Assembly: GCF_000189635.1 (NCBI RefSeq)
Contig: NW_002476559.1
Span: forward strand, 2,026,252-2,090,251
DNA length: 64,000 nt
Direction of reading: 5' to 3'
Source: Tetrahymena thermophila SB210
Taxonomy: Eukaryota > Ciliophora > Oligohymenophorea > Hymenostomatida > Tetrahymenidae
Part shown: piece by piece, positions 12,311-24,157 of the stretch
Layout: each line of letters starts with the position of its first letter
Numbering within the stretch: the stretch's first letter is position 1
Translations under genes and position numbers: made by a program
Notes under the pieces: generated by a model
What the model saw: only the letters and a program-made list of their open reading frames with translations
The model's database searches: none
What the model was told of the DNA's origin: nothing

Positions 12311-12767
12311 TCATTAGGTTTAGTACATCAAAAAAGCTGTTTTCTCTATGTAAAAATAGATGAAACGGTTCTTATTATGAACAGCCTAGCATCCGAAATT
12401 CTTTCCAAAGAATACGTGCCAGTAGGGATCGAAATGATCATCCATATATTTTTTCAGGTGCTCTGCAATCTAGTTTATTATTTTAAAATAAATTTAAATA
12501 CTAACAATAATTACAAAGCGAATGCTTTTAATTTTCCTAAGCAATCAAACACATCATTTAATACAATTAATATGATGAAAATTTTAATACCTTTTATCCT
12601 TCTCTCGCAATTTCAAATTTTTTTAATGCATCCTATGTTTCTCTAATGGCACCTTCTAAAATATCATCGGCACACTCAGGAGGCCATAAAACTCTAGCTC
12701 CCATAAATGTCTTATATTACTATTGCTATTCCTTTGGATCTTCTTTTTGTTATTAATTGCTTGCCAT
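12311..12767 (-). CDS. LC8-type dynein light chain
   Basis: Two exons, 12767..12591 and 12469..12311, with a 121-bp intron; 111 residues, stop TGA at 12313..12311. The second half matches LC8 closely: HLKKYMDDHFDPYWHVFFGK against the family's [20 protein letters not shown], then NFG, then FIYFYIEKTAFLMY at the end of the fold. LC8 proteins are homodimeric hub subunits of cytoplasmic and axonemal dyneins that bind short peptide motifs. The first 22 residues are Q-rich and precede the usual start; a second ATG lies at about residue 22, just before GARVLWPPECADD. The divergence from canonical LC8 (FF for IV, CQAVHNKN loop) suggests one of the several outer-arm LC8-like paralogues of ciliates rather than the universal LC8. 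Confidence 0.9.
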
Positions 12768-13345
12768 CTCTTTTTAATTGTTATTTATTTTCTTCTCAGT
12801 TATTTTTTAAATATTTATATAAATATTAAAATTTTTTGAAATTTACTTTAAAAAGCAAATGCTTCTTTCTTCAAAATAAACAAACAAAATAACAAATAAA
12901 TAAATAAAAAGCAATTAATCAATAAATCAAACAATCAATACCCATTCATAAAACAATCTAAATAAAAACTAGGTATCAATTTATCAATAAAAAGAGCAGC
13001 ATCCATTGCCCAAACTAAAAAAATCAAAAAGATTTCTAAAATGAATTAGAAAATAAACAATTCATTGATTGATTGATGATAATAAATATGTTTTTATTTT
13101 TAATTTATCAAGATAATTTATTTTAAATTTTAAGGAAATAATTTTTTTGAGTGAATTTGAAGTTAAAATATCATTTATAATACATAATATAAAAATGTGA
13201 ATTTGCACTAATAAATTTAATTTTGTATTAATTTATTTTGTAAACGATGATATTTACTTAGTTTTTTATTAATATTTGTATTAATTAATTAATTGATTTT
13301 GTCATTATTTTATTTAATTGCTGTAGAAATCATGATGTTATCAAT
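12768..13345. other. Intergenic, AT-rich
   Basis: 5' flank of the dynein light chain gene. AAAT/CAAA runs near 12880-12960 and nothing else that can be supported. Confidence 0.55.
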
Positions 13346-15056
13346 AAGATTATACAGATGGTTATTAAATTTTGCTAAGGATTCTTGCTTCTTTTGGTTG
13401 ATTTGATCAAGCATATTGATTGACATGACACACCTTATTTTATAAAGATACATTATAATTTAGTTAACTAATTTTATATTAGAAAACCTCATATCCAAAG
13501 AAAAATAGATTATTTAATCAGGCTTCCGTTATGTGATTTCTTCAATAGAATTCAGACGAACGAGACAAATATTCATCATAAAATAATCTATATTCTCTGG
13601 CTGAGGTATTTTTATATATTGAATCGTATAAGATTACCTTTTTAATTTATTAGGACAGGATTGCATTGATTAGATTTTCAAGAGTCTATCGGTGAGATAT
13701 GAATAGTTGAGCACTTGGAGCATTTTCTAATCTTAATTTTACCAAAAGAAAATTTAGTTTAAATTCAAAAGTAATTTAGAAAAAGAAGAAGAGTCATTTG
13801 TTTTTGAATAAAATGAATAATCTAAGTAATCAGTATGCTAGTAGAGTTTATTTTCATAAAATATCAACGGTGTCAGAAAATTTTCATCATTACTTTAGAT
13901 GTTATTCTTTTATGATCAAGAGACAAGTGATCTTCTTTGAAGAAGTTTAGTTATTTTAATTACCTTGATTAGTGTTGATTGATATCGTTAGTTGCTGGAG
14001 GCAATAAGTGACTGACAATCATTTCAATTTTACAAAAGATAGAAGTTGTAATTTATCCTTAATTGAAAAACGCACTGACAGACAATTGTTATCAACGAAT
14101 TCTTTTCTTTAATGATGAAAAAATGATTAAAAAACTGAAGATTAAACAAAAGTGAAATGAAACAAACATATTAAATTCAATTAAACATCTCATGAAGGAG
14201 AAGAATATGATGAATTTATACAATTTGCATGAATATTTTTTGTTATATATGTAGAATAATGAGATAAGAAATATCTAAATCTATGATCAGGAGAGTGTAG
14301 TTGCGTCACATTTTATCAGACGTCGTGAGACTCTAAATATCATCATTAAGATTTAGTATTTGCTTTCTCATTAAACAAAAACAAGTAGAGCGATCGAACA
14401 TGAAACTCGCACTCTAACTTGAATTTCTTTTAAAAGAAAACTAAGTGGAGAACTAATTACTTTTTAAGTACTAACTAACTACATTTTTTGAAAAGTAGAA
14501 AGTTTTTTTGTTCTTTGTTAAAATTCATATTAGGAGATGAGTAAGTACTAGAGCACTGTCGCTTACTTCTTAAAGAAAGAAAGATAGATCACGAGCGAGT
14601 GCAAGTAGATACTCAATAGAATTTTTTTCAAGTCATCGAGGTTTGTTTTAATATCTGAAAGAAATTTGCTTGAATTTTAATTTCTTCTGTTTTTTAAAAA
14701 CTTTTTCCTCTTTTTTTTTTAATTTTGGATTAATTATTATTTATTTTTCTGAAAACTAGCGATGGAGCCGAGGATTTAAAGAAAATGTTCTACTAAATTT
14801 GAGAAAAAATATATTTAGCCCAACATCAGAATATAAAAATTCTTTCAAGTGCTTATGACTTTAGTTTAAAAAAAATAATATAATAGCATTAACTTCTTCA
14901 ATTAAAAAAGTAGAATTGATATAATTAAAGATGATTATATTAAAATATATATAATTGTTGGGTAATACTAGTTATGTTACTAGCTGCATGATGAATTTGA
15001 CTCATGGGACAAAAATAATCCAAACCTTCTAAGAAAATAAACTTTCTGAAAAATGG
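13346..15056 (+). CDS. Candidate multi-exon gene, product unknown
   Basis: This stretch is less AT-rich than its flanks and contains segments that look like Tetrahymena introns, for example 13604..13651 (GTATTTTT...TTATTAG) and about 14641..14758. The flanking segments are open: before the first intron the frame ends NNLYSLAE, after it continues DRIALIRFSRVYR; before the second it ends NFFQVIE and after it reads RWSRGFKENVLL and stops at TGA near 14862. Two frames are open over several parts, and with a single stop codon in AT-rich DNA that happens often by chance, so I cannot give a full exon set. No family is recognised. Coordinates are outer bounds of the suspicious stretch, not a model. 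Confidence that a gene lies here is modest; confidence in its boundaries is low. Confidence 0.3.
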
Positions 15057-16542
15057 AATCAATATATATATATATATTGTTGTTTTTTTATTAGTAGAAA
15101 TAAAATTGAATAATTATTCTTATTTAAAAAATTTGGCAGAAAAAATAGAAAAAAACATGAAGTCCAGTAGAATTAATGAGCTTATTATTATAGATAGGCT
15201 CAAAATAAATATAAAGAAAAAATAGCTATTTAATTGAAGCAAAAATAAATTTTTATTTAGTACAAAAAAGATATCTTTTGATTGCTCAATATGCCTCTAT
15301 TTCTAATTTCTCATTAAATCAAGATAAAAGAAAATATAAAAAGCAAAGAAAATGAAAATTTAATAAGGATTAATTAGAAATTATCATTTAAAATTTACAA
15401 TTATGCCATCTTCATATATACTATAAACAAACAAACAAAATACTATTTATTTATTTAATTAGTTATTTATTTAGTTGATAATTATCAATCAAACAATCAA
15501 ATAAAATTAAATAGAATTTTTAAATTTTAGTAATCTAATTATTTATGGTCAATTCAATTAATTAATTAAAACTTTCTATAAAATAATCTATATCATAGAT
15601 TTATATTTAAAAATGTTTTCTATTGTTAATTAATTAAGCTTATTAATTAGACTTTGAGGTTTGGAATGATTAAATAGAAACTAAATCGAAATTCTTAGAA
15701 TATGTATCAAAATTAATTTAATTCACTAAAGCGGTTTGCTGCCAAAGATAATTATAATTTCTTTACTTTTTTCAAAAATAAATAGTTTGGCGAATCATTC
15801 TATTTTTATTTAAATGCCTTCTTAAATTAATTTAAAAATAATTAATACTAAAGGATTCTAAAAAATAAATAAATAAATAAACAAATAAATAAATTTTGGG
15901 ATACAGTTCGGGAATTATTTGACTTTTTAAATTTCTAAAATAAAGAAAAATAGAAGGTATACATAAAATAAAGTTATTCTAATCTAAGAAATAATCAAAA
16001 AATATCTTTTAATTTGTTAGATTTTTGATTTTTTGTTGTAGATACTCACTATTAAATTTCCAATTTTATTTGATTTATTTGCTATTTGTTTGTTTTTTTG
16101 TTTGTTTGTTTGTTTATTTGTTAGATTGATTTCTTGCTTTCTTTCTTTCTTGCTTGCTTTTTGTTAATTACAACCAACCTAAAAAAGCTGTTTGCTCTTT
16201 TTTTGTTTGGCTTTTTTTATTGATTTATTCATATCTTAGGTTTTTCAAGACTTTCTTATTGACAATCTTAAAAATATTGAGATGCATTTTTTAATTTTAA
16301 AGAACATGTAAAATGGAAAGAAGAAAGGGAGGAAGGAAGGAGATGGATGAAAGACTAAAAAAGCATGATTAATACGCAATTAAAACATGAATTTAGAACA
16401 TATAATTTTTAATCAATATTGAATTTTATATGATAATATAGAGCTTTAAATTAAAATGCTTGAGGATTTGTATAACATGAAATTTTTTAGAGATGTTTAA
16501 ATGAAGATATAGTGTGTTAAGGCAGAAGACAAATTAGCTTTC
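15057..16542. other. Intergenic, AT-rich
   Basis: 3' flank of Ran on the right. Contains TA dinucleotide runs (15063-15080), TTTG runs (16085-16120) and a GGAA-rich patch (16315-16345). No gene seen. Confidence 0.55.
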
Positions 16543-17985
16543 TCAGTTGAATTCATCATCTTCATCATCAGGAAGGACACCTTGTTGGGCGAGGTTCATA
16601 GCTTCAGCTTGTTCCATTTCCAATTGCTTGATTTGATCTTCAGTCATGACGTGTTCAGTATCAGGAGCAACAAGAGCGATACCTTCGACGAGGTTAAGGG
16701 TGGGATCACCGGTGAGCTTTCTGAGGATCCAGAGGAAGGGCTTTTCGTATTAATAGTTAGATTTAGCAGAGACATCATAATATTAGAGGGATCTCTTTCT
16801 GTGGAAAGTGATTTGTCTAGCCTTGACCTTTCTGTCCTTAGAGTCAACCTTGTTACCGACCAAAACGATGGGAATATTTTCGCAGATTCTGGTCAAATCC
16901 TTGTGCCACTTAGGAATATTTTTATAAGTAATTCTGGAGGTGACATCGAACATCATGATAGCGGCGTTGGCACCAATGCTATTGTTAAAAATAAATTCAT
17001 TAGAAATTCGTTAAATAGATTGATTTAAGCATTTTTAAATGAAAAAAGAGTCTCAACGAACAAAGAACTGACTGACTGATTGATTGACTGATTGACAGAC
17101 TGAGTTTGTTTTTAAATTTTCTTTTTAAATTAAATTGCGTCGCTAAATAAATCACCACAAAAGATTGGGTTTTCGCTAGCTAAATCTTCTCTAAATGCAT
17201 CCTACTTTCTTTATAATTTCTTATAATGTAAGAAGCTATGGCTTAATCAATGTAGATGGTCTCTGCTATTCCTTTTATACCATTTAATAATCATCTTTCT
17301 ATTTCTTGTTGCTTATTTTTAGCAATCAACTCTTGCTTTGTAGCTTGATAACATAAACAAAATAGATAGAAAGAAAGAATGACTCACATTCCTATTTATA
17401 TGTTATGAACAAACACAGAGCCTAAAGGAATATTTATAGTAAGAGCTAGTTAGACTTGTAAGCAATTATTCAGCAAACAAACTTGTTAATCAGTCAGTCA
17501 GTCAATCAATTAGTCCAAATGATAAAAATTTTATGATAAGTGTTTGAAAAAAATTATTACTAGTAACCTTCACGGAGACCACCGAGCTTTTCTTAACCAG
17601 CAGTATCCCAAATGTTGAATCTGATGGGACCCTTAGTGGTGTATAAGACCATGTTGGAAACATTGACACCTTGGGTGGCAATATATCTCTTTTCGAATTC
17701 ACCAGTTTGATGTCTAGTGACGAAAGTAGTCTTACCGACACCACCATCACCAACTAAGACGAGCTTGAATTCAGCAACAACGTTTTACTTGTTCTATTAT
17801 TTTAAAATTGTAAAAGTTAGTTTAGCAATAAGGTATTAGCAAACAATCAATCCTCTCTGGCTTAGGAAAGAGATCAACAAACAATCATGATAGGTTCATA
17901 GACTATGTGTCCATCATCCAAGAAAACTGAAGATCAGTTCCTGAGCCAGAAAGAAAGAATAAAAAATACTATTTACATCAACCAT
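16543..17985 (-). CDS. RAN: Ran GTPase
   Basis: Three exons: 17985..17977 (only nine bases, MVD), 17793..17561 and 16978..16543; 225 residues. All GTPase signatures are visible: P-loop GDGGVGKT, switch [18 protein letters not shown], the NKVD guanine motif and the SAKS motif. The C-terminus is acidic (DDEDDEFN), as in Ran, and there is no prenylation cysteine. Ran drives nucleocytoplasmic transport and spindle assembly by cycling between GTP and GDP forms. Codon use differs from the neighbours: C-ending codons (GTC, CTC, ATC) and AAG dominate, which marks highly expressed genes in this organism. The splice junctions restore exactly the family's [15 protein letters not shown]. Both introns hold inverted repeats (own entries). 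Confidence 0.97.
17068..17515. repeat. Inverted TGAC/TGAT repeat pair in Ran intron 2
   Basis: 17068-17104 reads as repeated CTGACTGATTGA-type units; 17488-17515 reads as repeated CAGTCAGTCAATC units, the reverse complement. The arms lie about 90 and 45 bases inside the two ends of the 582-bp intron (16979..17560) and could pair over about 22 bases, looping out nearly 400. Confidence 0.6.
17856..17950 (-). repeat. Hairpin in Ran intron 1
   Basis: TCTGGCTTAGGAAAGAGATC at 17856-17875 is the near reverse complement of GATCAGTTCCTGAGCCAGA at 17932-17950, with a 56-base loop that has further short pairings. It lies wholly inside the 183-bp first intron (17794..17976) and is much less AT-rich than ordinary introns here. 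Confidence 0.55.
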
Positions 17986-19780
17986 TTTTGGAAAGTTTTC
18001 TCTTTTTTTTTTGGTTTTTAATTTTTTAACTCTTTTATTTTTAATATTGTTTTTGATGTTTCACACTGTACTTATATAGAGTTTAATTCCTTTGTTTTTG
18101 TACCCCAAGCTAAAAAAGAAAAAATATAAAAATAAATATATGTAATTCTTATCCAGCTACATCAATTAATTATTCAGCTTATCATCTATATATTTTCTTC
18201 TCATTTTTGTTTGATTATTCATTCATTAAATTAATTAATTAGCTTGCTAGTTATTTAGTTTGAATGTTAGTTAGTTAGTTAGTTAATTTCTTTGTTAGAG
18301 ACTCGGCTAAAAAAACAAAAAAAACAAACAAACACTCTTTCAAATCAAAGAAAGTACTACTTAATATTTTTTCATTGTTAATTGTTTTTATTATAAATTT
18401 AGAAGTACCCGCACTAAATAATAAATTCTCGCGCACTTCGTAAATTTCAAGCTAAATTATTCAATGATTCTTTCTTTCTTATTTTTATAATTTGTTTCTA
18501 TCATTTTGTCTTTACTAATTAGATAGAGCTAGACATACCCTATTATAATCAGATTATTTTTTATAATACGTACATATTAAAAACTCTCTTTTAAAATTTA
18601 TTAGTGAAGTTGGAGTAAGAGAACAAAAAGTTAATATAGAGCTAATTATTTTCAACCAGAGTAATTATAATTTTCAAGCACAACTATAGACACGCAATTA
18701 TCTTTTGTTAATTTATCAGAAAAAAAACTCATAAAAATTCTTTCAAACTGTCTCTCTCAAATTAAATTGATTAATTTATTGAAATTTGATAAATTAGTCA
18801 AATTTAAATTCACATCGAGTTATTAAAAGCGCTTAATTATCTATCTATTAAGGCTAATTTTTGGTCTAGTAAATTGTAATAAATTTAAGGTAAGTACAAA
18901 AACACATCAAATCGAATCAAATTTAATTCTACCTATATTTTAGTTAGTAAGGCAGGCTTGCATGTTAATTGTGATATTTTAAATGAAATTATTATTTTGT
19001 ACCTTTATTTTTCAATTTAATTCAAAATAAATAAATTCTATTCACAAACCACACAATTCAATAATTATTTACTCAAATTCAAAAAATTTTTAAATCAATA
19101 AAACTCAATGTAAGCAAGCAAGCATGCTGTAAAAATAATTTAAAAATTCATCTATATTAAAATTTTGATATACAAATTAAATTCTTGATTTGAATTTACT
19201 TTTAAAGTTCACCTATCCACTTACTTACTAAATAAAAGATTTTAAACTTTAAATTCAGGTGTCTCCAATATTTAGATTGTATTAAATATAAAGAGAAAAT
19301 TATGATAGATTAATTAATTAATTTTTTGAAAAATTATTTATGCATTTTTATGACTACCTCAAAAATAATTTGATGTCTCTATCAATTCTGATTTTTCTAT
19401 AAAATGACTAAGAAAAAATTGTTTACAAACAAAAAAAATAGTTGACTTATTTTGAGTTTTCCAACAAAGAAAATACGAACACAATCAATATTAGAAGCAA
19501 ACACAGAAAGAAGCACACTATCTTATTTTGGATTGATTTATAATTTATATGGAAAGAAGAATTTAATCATTTTTGCAAAATAAATAGGCTCTATATATAT
19601 ATTTGTTATAATTTTCTAGCTATCTACTATACATAACTTGATTAAAAGAAAGCTAGCAAGAAACATTTCCATAATTATTTTACACTTATCTTATAAACAA
19701 TGAACGATATATTTATTTATTTATTTATTTATTTATTTTTTAAGATTGTTCTATACAACTTTATTTCCATTTTTGTAGTC
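17986..19780. other. Intergenic, Ran promoter region
   Basis: 5' flank of Ran and 3' flank of SF3B4. TTAG and AAAC microsatellite runs near 18250-18335 and a TTTA run at 19710-19740. I see no exon or RNA gene, though short less AT-rich patches near 18400-18700 are unexplained. Confidence 0.5.
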
Positions 19781-22227
19781 TCAATTAAGTCTTGGGGGTA
19801 TTGGCAAGTTTGGCATGTTTGGAGCTATTTATTTATTCAAAAAAAATTTATATTTGTTAAATAGCTAAATAATTTCATTTTATTACGCATAAAACCTGGA
19901 GGAGGAGGCATGTACTAACCTGGAGGAAGAGGAGGCATACCCATAGGAGGAGGGGGCATATTTGGAGGAAGAGGAGGATAACCAGGGGGCATTTATTGAG
20001 GCATATACATTGGAGGAGGAGGCATGTTAGGTGGCATATTTGGGGGCATGTTATAACCTGGCATAGGAGGAGCAAAGTTAGGAGGTTAAGCATATGCATT
20101 TTGAGGAACAATAGGATTAGGCTATATTAATCCTTCTGCCATACTATTTGTTTAAAAATAAAAAAATTTATTTTAATCTTTAAAAATTAAAAATCTAAAT
20201 TATGATATATTTTTTATTTACGGAATCGATGATCTATTGATACCCTTGTTGCTTGGGACAAGAGGGGCAGGTGCGTTCATACCCATACCTGACTACAAAG
20301 GTTGAGGTCTGTTTGCAGCAAGAAGTCTTTCTATTAAATTAAAATTTGGTTGTTAAAAAACTCATTAAATTAAGAAGCAATTGCAAAAAAGTTTTTTAAA
20401 ATTAAATGTATTTAGTTAATTTTACCTGCAGCAGAACCATGTCTTTCTCCTTTAGAGTCTTTCTTAAAGGCATATTAAACACTAATTTTTTAACTTCCAT
20501 AATATTAACCTAATTAAAAATTTTAAAGTTTATAAATATTCACAGTATAAAATCAGATTTATTTACCGTTCATTGCAGATATAGCATTATCAGAGGATTC
20601 GAAATTATCATAAGAAATAAAAGCATACCCTTTAGATTAGTTATTGTCAGAATCACGAACAATCTTTTTATCAAATAAAAATTATTTTCATTAAAATGTT
20701 GATTATTTTTAATAAAAATTATTTCTCTAATAAAATAAAATAAATAAATATTTCTTGATTTCCTCTAAAGTATAGAAAGTTAGATATTCATGAATTTTTT
20801 TCGTTCATAAATATTAACTATTTTAATATTTCAATCAAACAGATAATTTTATTCTTGTCATTTTAAATTTGTTTATATTTTTATTAGTATTAAGGTAAGT
20901 TCAACATAAGTAATTGTTGTGTTTATAAAAATGATTTAAGTAAAATTTAATATTATTTTATTGGTAAGAGTGTGAATTATTCAAAGAATTTCAACTTGAT
21001 TTTATTTAAATCATCTTTTATGGCAAGTAAATTGCTTTTGAGACTATTTAAAAATTTAGATATTATTGCTTTAAATTTAGAATTAATTATTTTATTCCTA
21101 CTCCTCAAATGAAAATAAAGGCATGTGCAAAAATCATTTTATATTTAATTTCTAGTGTCAAATTTTTGCTTTTTATTTTTCTGATTGAAATTTTTTTAGC
21201 TATTTGCTAAGCAATCTTTTAGAGAAGAATTATACAGCTTGATGATTTTAGATTTTTGATAAAAATAGTAACTTAGTGTCTTATTTATATATTTGAATTA
21301 TTTATTACTCTACGGCCAATGATGAGACCAAAAGTAGAAAATGTTTCCTATAACTACATCTCTGTAACTGAAGGATCTAAATTTCCAATAAATATATTAG
21401 CACCAACTTCCTAGGTTCTTTTATCTTAGGATGCTTTGTTTACTTTTATAGGTTTTCCATACAACTTAATTAAATGCAAAATTTTGATAGCATAATCTGC
21501 ATCTTCTTCTGTTTTATATTCAACGAATCCATAACCCTTTTAAAAAAAATAAAATAATTGTTAATTTGATTTATATAAAAATATTTGATTAATATATCTA
21601 TTATTTTTTATTTATTTTCAATTTTAGCATTGCATAACATAATTAGATTTCAATTTAATTTATATAAGAAACAGCGTCTATTCGATAATTTTTAAAATAA
21701 CTTTTTAAATAAAAGCAAAATCTAAAATTGAAAATGAAAATGCTGATATTATGATAGCTAAAATTATATTTTATATTCTTAATAGGCTTTCTTTAAAGTG
21801 TTTATTTTTTATAGAATTGTAAATATTCCTTGAATTCAATTATGCATTTTTGAAGCTTGAACTAATTTCTAACAAAAGTTTAAATAAATGATATCATTTC
21901 TATCTTAAATTATCTTAATTATTGATGGTTTCTTAACTTTTCATTATACTTTAACATGCTAAAATAATAATTATTGAATGCTTTTAAGTTTATTTTATAA
22001 ATTTTGCTTGAATTTAAAAGTTTCAATGACATTTTAAGCTAATAAAAATTAAATATATCTGCAATTACCTAATGCTCTCCAGTGATTTTATCTCTAGGTA
22101 AATGTACGTTGATTACTATACCGCATTAAGAAAATAATTCCCATAAAACTTCTTAAGTGACTTTCTAATCTAAACCACCTACATAGAGAGTGGCATCAGA
22201 ATTTCTTTCTGATATATTAAAATTCAT
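19781..22227 (-). CDS. SF3B4: SF3B4 (SAP49), U2 snRNP SF3b subunit
   Basis: Seven exons: 22227..22069, 21536..21309, 20663..20567, 20509..20426, 20330..20222, 20143..19896, 19824..19781; 322 residues. Two RRMs sit at about 13-90 and 100-180. Signature stretches match human SF3B4 almost word for word: [68 protein letters not shown] and [25 protein letters not shown]. The last third is Pro/Met-rich ([12 protein letters not shown]), as in the family though shorter (human 424 residues). The protein binds SF3B2 and contacts pre-mRNA upstream of the branch site during spliceosome A complex formation. Intron 2 is long (20664..21308). The last intron is 71 bp; without it the protein would end in an unrelated tail. 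Confidence 0.95.
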
Positions 22228-22762
22228 CTTTAAATTAAATATAAGTAAGTGACTAAGATAAATTAATATTATATTGCTACTTATTTAATTAATTAAATAA
22301 TATGTTTGTTTTTGCAAAGATATCTTAATAAATTAAATAATTAATTAATAAGTAATTCAATCTTTTTTTAAGATATTTGCAAAATTTAAATCGCAAATAA
22401 ACACCAAGCGCTTTAATATGCAAACAACCTAAACATTTTAAATAATTTACATGAAATGATAACTTAAAATTGTATTTTTTTTTTTGATACTTTACACAAA
22501 TATTTGTTAAAGCTTTTTAATTTATAAAAAAAATTTTTTATTATTTATAAAATATTTTTGTAAAATATAAAATAAATTGCTTAAGAATTAATTATGGTTA
22601 CTTCTAACATTAATGCTAGATTTATTTTATTTTTTATATAAATAAATCCTAAATTCTCCTTAGAAAATTTATTTGTTAGTTTGATAAATTCTTTGTAAAT
22701 TATAAGATTAGATATTAACAAAAATTAGTAGGTTCTGGTAGAAACTTTTTATTAATAAATAA
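22228..22762. other. Divergent promoter region
   Basis: Short AT-rich spacer between SF3B4 (minus) and the Q/N-rich gene (plus), so it must serve both start sites. No specific element recognised. Confidence 0.55.
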
Positions 22763-23467
22763 ATGAACTAATAGGATTTAAAAAATAATTTTTCACAAGC
22801 TGCTAAAATGCTAGCAAATTTATTTAACTCGGCAAACTAGCAGTACAAAGAGGCGTATGCAAAAGGACAGAAAGATATGATAAATGAAATAGTATAGTTT
22901 TGCTTGTAAGAAAACAATAATTTAAAGACTATTGAGTTGTAGAAATTAGAGGTTTTTCTACAGGATAAACTGAATAAAATATAAGAAAAATAGAATTAAC
23001 AACAATAAATTTTAGAATAAATAGGAAGATAATCTAATATTTAAGTCTAATAATCAATAAACAATCCTCTCCATTTAAATTAACAAAAGTTTGAGTTATA
23101 AAATAACATTTAAATGACCTAAAATGTTAATACAAATTAGTAGAATGGTTAAATTTCTTTTAATAGTTTTAACCTTTAAGGAGCTTTTAATGTGAATAAT
23201 AATTAAAATATTTAGTAGAATACTTAGCAATAATAATTTGTTCCTAATGTATAACATAATTAAAATTAGATTTAATAAAATTTAAATACCTTAAATTATG
23301 AAAATAATAATAATCAATAAATATAGTAGCAGTCAAATAATTTTACAAGTGACTAGAATTAAGAAGAAAATAGTTACTTACAAAATAGAAGAATATTTCA
23401 GATAAAAGGATATAAAATTTAAAATAATAATTAAAATAATTCTATGAATGAAGAGCAAAATTAATGA
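22763..23467 (+). CDS. Small protein with conserved N-terminus and Q/N-rich tail
   Basis: Single exon of 234 residues, many of them Gln from TAA/TAG. Residues 5-60 are of normal complexity and predicted helical (FSQAAKMLANLFNSANQQYK, then EAYAKGQKDMINEIVQF). This looks like a short conserved domain of the type seen in small eukaryotic proteins of unknown role, but I cannot name it. A predicted helix (EVFLQDKLNKIQEKQ) follows, then about 140 residues of Gln and Asn, a prion-like composition. Under the universal code the frame is broken dozens of times, which is why it is easy to miss. Stop TGA at 23465. Confidence 0.75.
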
Positions 23468-24157
23468 GTGAATAAATAAATCAAAGTATTGTTCAGATTT
23501 TTCTTTCTTTTTTCTTTCATTATTATAGTAAATCCATCCTAAAAATATTAGTAAATTTTCATTTAAAATATTTAGATTCTTTTTAATAAACCACTTTAAA
23601 ATAAATAAATAAATAATTCAATTATGTAGAAATAAATTAATTTTATTTAAAATTGTATTATATTTAGAAATCTATTGGTTCATTCATACTCAAATAAATT
23701 ATATGAAAAATTATTAGCAAATAGCTTAATAATTTATACATTCAATATTCTTAAAAATTACATAATTAATTAATATATATTGCAGAAATATCTTAATTAT
23801 TGCTTATCTCAAAAAACAATTTTTGTTGATTAATAAATCTTGCTTGAATGGTATATATATTTTCATTTTATTTTGAGAAAAATTATCATCTTCTAAAAAA
23901 TTTATATAATATTTATCAATATAAATTTAGATGATTGATTGATATTCTAATTCATATTTTTCTTCATTTAGTTATTTGATAATTATTATATAAAATTTAA
24001 CAAAAAAATAAGATATAGTTAAGTTTTATAATATCAAGGAATAATAAAAAAATTAAATATTTATTTTTAATACTTACTAAAACAAAATCATCATTTTTTA
24101 TTTTAAAAAATCTTAAAAAATAAAATAAATTACCTCCAATTTATAAAATTTAAAAGA
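23468..24157. other. Intergenic, AT-rich
   Basis: 3' flank of the Q/N-rich gene and 5' flank of the LRR gene. Nothing recognisable. Confidence 0.55.

Noticed and set aside
12377..12646. 89-residue plus-strand frame
   Set aside because: Antisense of the LC8-type dynein light chain exons and intron.
16582..17028. 148-residue plus-strand frame
   Set aside because: Antisense of Ran exon 3, whose GTPase motifs are unmistakable.
19875..20111. 78-residue Leu/Cys-rich minus-strand frame
   Set aside because: Off-frame reading of the Pro/Met-rich tail exon of SF3B4.
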